A stretch of 30,737 nt of DNA from an uncultured Collinsella sp. (GTDB lineage Bacteria > Actinomycetota > Coriobacteriia > Coriobacteriales > Coriobacteriaceae). Of the stretch, positions 25,110-30,737 are shown piece by piece. Position numbers and translations under genes: made by a program. Position 1 is the stretch's first letter; each line of letters starts with the position of its first letter. The stretch is from contig CAAEOL010000032.1 in the NCBI GenBank assembly GCA_900757595.1, positions 1 to 30,737 of the forward strand. The letters run 5' to 3'. Under the pieces are notes generated by a model that saw only the letters and a program-made list of their open reading frames with translations, ran no database searches and was not told where the DNA came from.

Positions 25110-25994
25110 TTACGAACGCTTGCCGGCAAAGCGCAGCGCCAGAGATTGCAGGCTGGTGGCGGCCAGGTTGTTGGTGCAGTCGGGGTCGCAGCCTTCCAGC
25201 CACACGTACACATCCACGCGCACGGGCGTGCTGCGGTTGGCGCCCTCGGCAGCGGCGGGCAGGCTGCAGATCTTGGTCGTGGCCTCCTTGAGGCTCACGA
25301 TGCCGGTGTCTTCGTTATAGTCGCAAAAGTTTGCGCTAGTCAGCTGGTCAAAATGAACCGTTGTTCCATCGGAGCGGGTGCTGTCGAGCACCAGGTGATT
25401 CTGCTCGTTCTCGCCGGCATCCTTGCCGTCGAGCGTGTTGTAGCGCGCTTGGGGATTGTGCTCGCCCGATACCTCAAAGACGTACTGGCCCGTAACGGTA
25501 TCGCCCTGCCCCGGAGCATAGGTAACCAGCCCCACGCGCAGGGCGGTGGAGATGGGGTTTGCCGGGTCCTGCTCGGTAAAGTCAATGCCCGACAGGTACA
25601 CGTCGGTCGCGGCCGAGTTGGTGGCCAGGTACAGAGAAGTCTTGTAGTAGTCGGAATGCTCGGCGGTGCCAAACATGCTGGCAAAGAGCGAGTCCTGGGT
25701 GGTTCCGCCGGTAAAGCCCGTTACCTTTTGGAAGCCGTTGAGCACGTTGTCGGTCGAGACGGGATCGAGCAGGCCCGAAAAGCTCAGGCCGGCGTTGGTC
25801 TTGTATTCGCCGTCGTACTCGTTGGAGATGAGGAAGGTCACGCCCGTGCCCGCGGCCATCTTGACATCGGTGATGTGGCGGTTGGCGTTGTAGATGTACC
25901 AAGCATATGTTACGGCTCCGGCAGCAGCAAGGGCAACCAGCAACGTGGCGAGCATGCGATTGAACTGTTTTCGCAGTGAGCGCGCGTCCGACAT
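25110..25994 (-). CDS. SipW-dependent-type secreted protein A
   Basis: First gene of the eight-gene operon. 294 residues from the ATG at 25994, which has GGGGGAGGG directly upstream; a start 51 bases earlier has no site. Basic N-terminus (LRKQFNR), hydrophobic segment (about 15-30) ending AVTYAWYIYN. Landmarks: LLDPVSTDNVLNGFQ, YLATNSAATDVYLSG, STALRVGLVTY and the C-terminal WLEGCDPDCTNN. As in B and D, the acidic C-terminal WLEG motif is followed by a final beta strand. It is likely the most abundantly expressed subunit if expression falls with distance from the promoter. Product identity beyond the signal type is unknown. Confidence 0.78.
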   Translation of the reverse strand: MSDARSLRKQFNRMLATLLVALAAAGAVTYAWYIYNANRHITDVKMAAGTGVTFLISNEYDGEYKTNAGLSFSGLLDPVSTDNVLNGFQKVTGFTGGTTQDSLFASMFGTAEHSDYYKTSLYLATNSAATDVYLSGIDFTEQDPANPISTALRVGLVTYAPGQGDTVTGQYVFEVSGEHNPQARYNTLDGKDAGENEQNHLVLDSTRSDGTTVHFDQLTSANFCDYNEDTGIVSLKEATTKICSLPAAAEGANRSTPVRVDVYVWLEGCDPDCTNNLAATSLQSLALRFAGKRS

Positions 25995-26225
25995 GTCCCT
26001 CCCCCAGATGCCGCATCGTAAACTACCTGGACACCATTTGCCCATAATGGGAATATTTTACGCGAATGTGCAGTTCATCGGGGGTACAAACGCGACTTTT
26101 CGCGTCCTGCTCACGCCGGATCGGGAGCCGATAGGGTCGCAAGTTGCCGCTTTTTAAAAAATAGTTCTTGCCAGCGGGTGGGAGCTCCGTTATATTATTC
26201 CCTGCGCACTCGCGCACCCTTGATC
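25995..26225. promoter_or_regulatory. Upstream region of the SipW/AAA operon
   Basis: These 231 bases separate the operon from the divergent tRNA gene and must hold promoters for both. On the minus strand a TAAAAT (about 26059) and a CATTAT lie near one another, but neither has a good -35 at standard spacing. The small palindromes CCCATAATGGG (about 26040) and CGCGACTTTTCGCG (about 26091) are possible operator candidates. The tRNA promoter is likely within 26160-26215, which is AT-rich. Confidence 0.3.
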
Positions 26226-26300
26226 GGGCGTTTAGCTCAGGGGGAGAGCGCTTCCCTGACACGGAAGAGGTCAGAAGTTCAAATCTTCTAACGCCCACCA
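26226..26300 (+). tRNA. tRNA-Val (GAC)
   Basis: Complete cloverleaf: acceptor GGGCGTT/AACGCCC (26226-26232, 26290-26296), D arm GCTC...GAGC, anticodon stem CTTCC/GGAAG with loop CTGACAC giving anticodon GAC, T arm AGAAG/CTTCT with TTCAAAT, discriminator A and encoded CCA. GAC reads GUC and GUU valine codons. Confidence 0.96.
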
Positions 26301-26308
26301 AATGTTCG

Positions 26309-26346
26309 CAGCTCAGAGGCTTCGCCTCTGAGCTGTTTTGTTTTGC
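26309..26346 (+). terminator. Terminator of tRNA-Val
   Basis: Perfect 12-bp stem CAGCTCAGAGGC/GCCTCTGAGCTG with a TTC loop and a TTTTGTTTT tail, starting 9 bases after the tRNA CCA. Confidence 0.9.
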
Positions 26347-26462
26347 GCCGGCCGAGCCAAAAGGACGCCGCGGCACCCAAAGCGCCCAAACAGCCCCGGT
26401 GATTGCCCCGATCAGGCGCGGATGGGTCTCGCAGCCATATATAAATAACCCCCTATAAATTG

Positions 26463-26642
26463 AGGTCTAATACTTTTCCTGAGAAGTGAACGAGCTTATT
26501 TGGACCCCTGGAGCATCCACACTTTTTGACGTCAAAACCGCAGGATTCCAGCAGCAAAACCGCAGGAAACGGGCCCCTAAAAGTGTCGATGTTTCGGGGG
26601 TCCATTCTGGCTCGTTCACTTCTCGGGAAAAGTATTAGACCT
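26463..26642. repeat. 180-bp inverted-repeat element
   Basis: Arms of 33 bases at 26463-26495 and 26610-26642 are inverted copies with one difference. Further inside TGGACCCC (26501-26508) pairs with GGGGTCCA (26597-26604), and CATcCACACTTTT pairs with AAAAGTGTcGATG, so almost the whole element can fold into one long hairpin. The centre holds a 13-base direct repeat, CAAAACCGCAGGA, at 26533-26545 and 26555-26567. No protein is encoded. It may be a MITE-like element or a structured RNA; it lies between the tRNA terminator and the 3' end of the AbiEi-like gene. Confidence 0.85.
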
Positions 26643-26681
26643 GGATATATGGCCGCTAATTCTAACCCCCTGTTACCGCCC

Positions 26682-27785
26682 CTACCAATACTGATGCGCA
26701 TCGATAACGGCTTGCCAGAGCCAAAATCGCTTCGTTTCGGCACGCGCGTTGGCAAAATATCGCTGCTCTGCACTCATCGCCTTGTTAAAGATGGGGCGCT
26801 TATTCCGATGCAGCTTGCGTCGGATGCGCTCGCACAGCCGAACGAGCTTTTCGTAGTCATTTGCTTGGTCGGTTGTCACGGTAAAATACGCTACCCCCTC
26901 AAGCAGTTCCAACTCGTTGCGGCGCTCGGCATCCTTGTGGATCTTCTCGCGGCCGTCATGAATGGCATCGCTGTCGTAGTCGACCATCGCGGTCAGCACC
27001 TCTGGCAGCAGCCCGGCCTTTACTTTATCCCTGCCCACCTCGACTTTAGCTGTAAGCGTAATGTCGGGCGTGCGCTCCAGCACGCGCAGCTTGCGCTCGC
27101 GCCCATCGTTGAGTCCATCGCGAATAAAGACCTTCTTGTTGAGCTCGGCCTTGCCCAATGCATACCCGCCGTAGCGCGCAGGCAGCGACATAAACATGCA
27201 CAGCCCCGACTCCCTCGGAGAGCGCGATCCCTCGATCACATACGCAAGCAGCGCCTTTGCCTTCGCGAGACCCCTTACCTTTGGGGACACCTCGATATAC
27301 GCCGCAATGAGCTCCTTCGTCGTGAGCTTGCTATCGCGCATGCCCGCATCCCTACTGGTCACCCCGCCGCGGACAAGGTTATCCAACCGGTAGTTCGATG
27401 TCATGGCATAGCCGGCATAGATGGCCTCGGCCGCAGAGCTGTCGTGTGCAGCCTGCAAAAACGCCAGCTCGGGAGAGCACACGTATGCATCCAGGTCGCC
27501 CATCCAGTGGCCCAGCGAGATAAACGAACCCGCCGGGAGCTCGTTGGTGCACAGGTGCGTCTTAACATGCTTGCTCCGCCGACGGTCGGCGCGCGACGGC
27601 ACCATCAAATCCAGCGTTTCGATCCCCAGGTCATAGCGATCGATAAACTCCTGCGCCTCCTGGTCACAGAGCGCGCAGGCACCCGCGATCGACACGACCT
27701 CTGGTTCCGAATCCCCAAAGCGCGGGTTCGGGATGTGCGCCAAGAGCGCCAGCGCAGCGTTATGTGAAACGATAAAGTACCCCAT
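26682..27785 (-). CDS. AbiEi/DUF559-like protein
   Basis: Probable member of the AbiEi-like group, which in Actinobacteria often carries a Vsr/DUF559-type endonuclease fold at its C-terminus. Of 367 residues, the first ~190 are helical and include SRSPRESGLCMFMSLPARYG (188-207), like the SPxExxLRxxL motif of AbiEi-linked proteins. The C-terminal part has VDYDSDAIHDG (268-278), then DAERRNELELLEGVAYFTVT (285-304), matching the nuclease pattern D..H...D..R.. followed by G...R.T. The Glu/Lys of an active site is not certain. Stand-alone gene; no toxin gene is next to it. Translation starts at the ATG at 27785 with no Shine-Dalgarno site and a -10-like TATCTT six bases before. Confidence 0.65.
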   Translation of the reverse strand: MGYFIVSHNAALALLAHIPNPRFGDSEPEVVSIAGACALCDQEAQEFIDRYDLGIETLDLMVPSRADRRRSKHVKTHLCTNELPAGSFISLGHWMGDLDAYVCSPELAFLQAAHDSSAAEAIYAGYAMTSNYRLDNLVRGGVTSRDAGMRDSKLTTKELIAAYIEVSPKVRGLAKAKALLAYVIEGSRSPRESGLCMFMSLPARYGGYALGKAELNKKVFIRDGLNDGRERKLRVLERTPDITLTAKVEVGRDKVKAGLLPEVLTAMVDYDSDAIHDGREKIHKDAERRNELELLEGVAYFTVTTDQANDYEKLVRLCERIRRKLHRNKRPIFNKAMSAEQRYFANARAETKRFWLWQAVIDAHQYW

Positions 27786-28186
27786 GGCGCGAAGATAGCA
27801 CGCGCGTCGGCGGCGGGCGGCGGCGCGGGCGAGGTTTCGGTAAACGGCCGGCGGTTTTTTGCCGCGACGCGCCCAAAGTGCTCATTCGTCGACGTCAAAA
27901 CGCAAATCCGTCAAGCTTATGACAAGATTACCGCTCAACTGACCAAAAGCTGACCATTTGCTTGCCAATTTGCTTGACCGCACGCCCCCAGCAAAGCGTC
28001 CCGTGACTTTTTGGACGGTCGAAGCGTCCATCTAGCGACCGCACGCCACGCCACAACTGCCCCGTCGAGACAGCAAGCACCATCGACCACCAGCACAAAC
28101 GCGGCCATTTCCAGCCGCGTGCATTGAGCGTCACCGCTGGGGTATCCTTGGAGCACATGCACCGCAAGCCGCACAAAGGAGCCGCC
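27786..28186. promoter_or_regulatory. Divergent intergenic region
   Basis: About 400 bases between two divergent genes, no plausible gene seen. Near 27786 the minus strand has TGCTATCTT, an extended -10 box immediately before the AbiEi-like ATG. Around 27890-27930 it becomes AT-richer, with GACGTCAAAACGCA resembling a stretch inside the 180-bp element (26529-26545). On the plus strand GGTATCCT (about 28140) could be the -10 of the DUF5710 gene, 40 bases before its start. Confidence 0.35.
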
Positions 28187-28885
28187 ATGCGCACCGAGCT
28201 CGATGTTCCCTTTTCGCACAAAGACAAGGCCAAGGCCCTGGGCGCCAAGTGGGACCGGGCCAAGAAGATCTGGTACGTGCCCGATGGCGTCAACCCCGAG
28301 CCCTTTGCCGCGTGGCTGCCCGGCGTGGATCGCTCCGACCCCAGCGCGCCCTACATCTACCTGGTGCTGGGCAAGCGCGAGTGTTGGAAGTGCCACGAGC
28401 AGACAACGGTCGCGGCCTTTGGCATTCCGTATTGGGCGGCCGAGGACTCGGGCAGCAAGGCCGCGCCCGGCGGCGCGCCCGCCATGGACGACGCGGGCCA
28501 CATCGCGATCGACACCACTCGCGCCAACGCCGTTGCCATCGTCCCCGCGCTGGGTTGCGTGCCGGCCGAGATCCGCGACTACCTGCGCGAGCGCTGTGGC
28601 TACAAGCCCACAACGTCGCGCACCACCAAGACCGTATCGCTCGCCAGCACCTGCACCGGCTGCGGCGCGCTGCAAGGCAGCCATTACCTGTTCGAGGAGC
28701 CCACGTCGCCGTTTGCGCTCACGGCCATCAACAAGCTACCCGCGCTGGAGTTCGTGCGCGTTGAAGTCGCCGGCGTCTATGGCATCCCCGACAGTCACGA
28801 CAACTACGACCAGGCGCTCTTCACCTGGGCACGCGACCACCACACCCAGTTCCACAAAACTTTGTGCGAGGGGATCTACCTGTAG
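28187..28885 (+). CDS. DUF5710 domain protein
   Basis: Small cytosolic protein. 232 residues; the first ~45 (MRTELDVPFSHKDKAKALGA, WDRAKKIWYVPDG) match DUF5710, a short domain also found in plasmid primase and mobilisation proteins. The remainder contains two CxxC pairs, CWKCHE (about 64-69) and CTGCGA (about 155-160), that could form a zinc site. Starts at the ATG at 28187 with AAAGGAG before it; an ATG 63 bases earlier lacks one. No DNA-processing gene is adjacent, so the role of the domain here is not apparent. Confidence 0.75.
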   Translation: MRTELDVPFSHKDKAKALGAKWDRAKKIWYVPDGVNPEPFAAWLPGVDRSDPSAPYIYLVLGKRECWKCHEQTTVAAFGIPYWAAEDSGSKAAPGGAPAMDDAGHIAIDTTRANAVAIVPALGCVPAEIRDYLRERCGYKPTTSRTTKTVSLASTCTGCGALQGSHYLFEEPTSPFALTAINKLPALEFVRVEVAGVYGIPDSHDNYDQALFTWARDHHTQFHKTLCEGIYL

Positions 28886-28999
28886 GGCAAAACTCGGAAA
28901 TCGAGTATGCGCAGATAGCAAGGTATATCTAACGAGAAACCTAGAGGCCGACACTTAGCTGACCAACAATCGATAATCGATACTCCGACTGAATAAATA

Positions 29000-29040
29000 T
29001 AGAAACAAACCCCCTGCGCATCGGAGTCAGCGCAGGGGGC
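29000..29040 (-). terminator. Terminator of the PTS genes
   Basis: CCCCCTGCGC (29010-29019) and GCGCAGGGGG (29030-29039) form a perfect 10-bp stem; on the minus strand the tail reads TTTGTTTCT. It lies about 60 bases after the IID stop. Confidence 0.88.
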
Positions 29041-29101
29041 AGTGCTTGAATCAAAACTCAGCCGGATGGCAATCATCTCAAGCCGAGCAAGGATGTCAAC
29101 T

Positions 29102-29920
29102 CTAGAGAATTCCAACCGCAGAGCATGCAATCGAAAAGACGACTATCGAGACAAGGACGACCGCAGTATTTGGCTTCTTTCCCATAACCCAATAAATCGC
29201 GGCTGTTGCGATTACCGGAAGCAGGCATGGCATAATCTGATCCAGCACGCCTTGAATGGCAAGGGCCTCATCGCCCGAACCGAAAGCCAGCGGAGTTGTA
29301 ACGCTCACCATTGAGGCAATCATTGCTCCCACCGCCATCATTCCGACGACGCCAGTCAGTTTCGTCAGACGTTTCATGATATTTGTCTCGGACAGCTTAA
29401 CGAGTAGCTTGCTGCCCATCTCGTAACCTTTAATGGCGCAAATGTAGCGCACGGCTTGTGCGGGTATGTTAAACAGCAAGAAAAATAGGACAGCGCCGAG
29501 CGGGTTCCCTTGCATTGCGATGGAGCAGCCAATTCCGGCAGTAACCGTACGCCAGGTTGTTAGAAACAACGAATCGCCAATGCCAGACAACGGACCCATA
29601 AGCGAAGTCTTCACGTTGCTGATAGCTTCTCCGCCAATTTCTCCGCCGTTCGCCTTCACCTCCTCCATTGCTGTCACAATTCCACAAACCAGCGTCGCGA
29701 GATAGGGAGTGATGTTAAAGAACTCAAGATGGCGCTTCAATGCGTCTGCGCAATCTTCTTTCGACGGATACAGCTTCTTGATAATTGGGCCAAGCGTAAA
29801 TGCGTTCGCAAGGTACATTTGCCGCTCGTAATCCCAGGACCCCTCGAATGTCATTGAGCGTAGGAAAATTTTATTGAGATCGGACTTGGTGATTTTCGAT
29901 CCGCCTTCTTTAGAACTCAT
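29102..29920 (-). CDS. PTS mannose-family transporter subunit IID
   Basis: Membrane subunit of a mannose/fructose/sorbose-class phosphotransferase system, which phosphorylates a sugar during uptake together with IIC. 272 residues, typical. It opens with a polar N-terminus, then FLRSMTFEGSWDYERQMYLA (about 19-39), the family's first conserved block, then KSSLMGPLSGIGDSLF-like (SLMGPLSGIGDSLF, about 107-120) and four hydrophobic segments towards the C-terminus. GGAGACGACG lies before the ATG. It overlaps the IIC gene by 11 bases. IIA and IIB genes are not visible. GC content looks lower than in the left part of the window. Confidence 0.93.
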   Translation of the reverse strand: MSSKEGGSKITKSDLNKIFLRSMTFEGSWDYERQMYLANAFTLGPIIKKLYPSKEDCADALKRHLEFFNITPYLATLVCGIVTAMEEVKANGGEIGGEAISNVKTSLMGPLSGIGDSLFLTTWRTVTAGIGCSIAMQGNPLGAVLFFLLFNIPAQAVRYICAIKGYEMGSKLLVKLSETNIMKRLTKLTGVVGMMAVGAMIASMVSVTTPLAFGSGDEALAIQGVLDQIMPCLLPVIATAAIYWVMGKKPNTAVVLVSIVVFSIACSAVGIL

Positions 29921-30614
29921 CGTCGTCTCCTTCCACAGAAGCCGTAACAGCGGCAGCGGATTCGCGATCTTTAAATACCATCAACAGCACAATTCCGGCG
30001 GCGATGAGCGAAACACCCAAAATTGGCAAGCCCAGATACGCACTGAGAACGAATCCAAAAATCAAATAAGGCAACAACTTCCGGTCCATGATGGTCCTAA
30101 GCAGAATGACAAAGCCGAGGGCGGGCAAAATGCCTGCGGCAACCGTCAAGCCATGCTGGACAAATTCGGGAATAGCCGCAAGGACACCTTCCATAACCGG
30201 AGCACCCAGCGCATAAGCTGCGGTCACATACAGCGCCTGGGGAATAATGAACCCAAAGAAGCTAGAGATAAGATGGGTCCTGCACACCCCGTCAACGTCT
30301 CCTCGTTCGGCATATCCATCGGCGGCGCGATTAATAAGAGGAATCAGAACGATGTAGCAAAAATTCCTGATTACCATTCCGAGCATTGAAATTGGGATTG
30401 CCAAAGCAACGCCGGCGCCAGCATCTGAATGGGAAATGACCGCAAACGCAGTGCCCAAAATGCCACCGGAAATCACGTCAGGAGGCGCAGCCGCTCCGAT
30501 TCCCTGAGCGCCCATAAGAGCCAGCTCAATCGTGGCGCCGATAATACAGCCACTTGCCAAATCACCGAATGCGAGACCCACAATTGTTCCCGTTATCAGG
30601 GGTCTATCAAGCAT
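29910..30614 (-). CDS. PTS mannose-family transporter subunit IIC, apparently 5' truncated
   Basis: Substrate-translocating subunit of the same system. 234 residues from the first ATG: MLDRPLITGTIVGLAFGDL corresponds to the conserved RPL...GLxLGD block that in full-length IIC starts near residue 30, so about 28 residues, including the first helix, are missing. Codons just upstream (NWFLGKS) still look like the family, but an in-frame TAG follows about 18 codons before the ATG, and no Shine-Dalgarno site precedes it. The rest is intact (PPDVISGGILGTAFAV, GAGVALAIPI, IPEFVQHGLTVAAG). Either a disrupted gene or an assembly/junction artefact; the protein may be non-functional. Confidence 0.75.
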   Translation of the reverse strand: MLDRPLITGTIVGLAFGDLASGCIIGATIELALMGAQGIGAAAPPDVISGGILGTAFAVISHSDAGAGVALAIPISMLGMVIRNFCYIVLIPLINRAADGYAERGDVDGVCRTHLISSFFGFIIPQALYVTAAYALGAPVMEGVLAAIPEFVQHGLTVAAGILPALGFVILLRTIMDRKLLPYLIFGFVLSAYLGLPILGVSLIAAGIVLLMVFKDRESAAAVTASVEGDDDEF

Positions 30615-30737
30615 TGATTTACCAAGAAACCAATTCGAATTGTTAGCGCCGGGCGATTTTAGCCGCTAATAGTCAAACGATTTTGACCAATTCCGGTCAC
30701 CGAATAATGGCCACCGTGCCTCCCCGCCGCCACTACG
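30615..30737. other. Right-edge region upstream of IIC
   Basis: The last 123 bases carry no ORF of their own. They include TTGACCAATTCCGGTCACCG and CGGCTAAAATCGCCC-like short palindromic sequence (for example TTAGCCGCTAA), which might be the end of a mobile element abutting the IIC gene, but I cannot recognise a family with confidence. Confidence 0.3.

Noticed and set aside
26226..26300. tRNA-Val as an integration site for a mobile island
   Set aside because: No second copy of the tRNA 3' end, integrase or flanking direct repeat was found in the window.

Overview
The window looks like chromosomal DNA of a high-GC, low-complexity-genome gut actinobacterium of the class Coriobacteriia, most likely Collinsella or a close relative. 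This is an inference from the GC-rich codon use, the gene content (M32 carboxypeptidase, CbiMQO transporter, DUF4012 protein, SipW-type secreted proteins, DUF5710 protein, AbiEi-like protein) and a T-box in front of pheS. No rRNA or CRISPR array is present, and there is one tRNA.

Layout. 1-2075: promoter region, pyruvate kinase (+) and its strong terminator. 2073-2921: zinc-dependent phospholipase C-like protein (-). 3000-5714: a three-gene ECF metal transporter operon (-), cbiM with a CbiN-like C-terminus, then cbiQ and cbiO. It is preceded by a perfect GTGTTAC-N14-GTAACAC palindrome that resembles a NikR operator, which points to nickel rather than cobalt. 5964-10024: pheS-pheT (-) behind a complete T-box leader, with a large nested hairpin between the two genes. 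10159-11733: M32 carboxypeptidase (+). 11926-16825: glmM, a DUF4012 membrane protein and an EamA-type exporter (all -).

16951-25994 is the most unusual part: eight tightly packed minus-strand genes. In transcription order they are four paralogous secreted proteins with SipW/TasA-type signal sequences, a SipW-like signal peptidase, a membrane-anchored McrB-like AAA+ ATPase, a DUF2357-like protein whose expected nuclease end is replaced by a long alanine-rich coiled coil, and a second SipW-like signal peptidase. Spacing and overlaps indicate one operon. I read it as a dedicated surface-protein export or assembly system that has recruited an McrBC-like motor pair. No function of this kind is established from the sequence alone.

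26226-30737: tRNA-Val(GAC) with its terminator, a 180-bp inverted-repeat element, an AbiEi/DUF559-like protein probably made from a leaderless mRNA, a DUF5710 protein, and the end of a mannose-family PTS operon (IIC, IID). The IIC gene appears to have lost its N-terminus at a junction near the right edge, and the PTS genes look less GC-rich than the rest.
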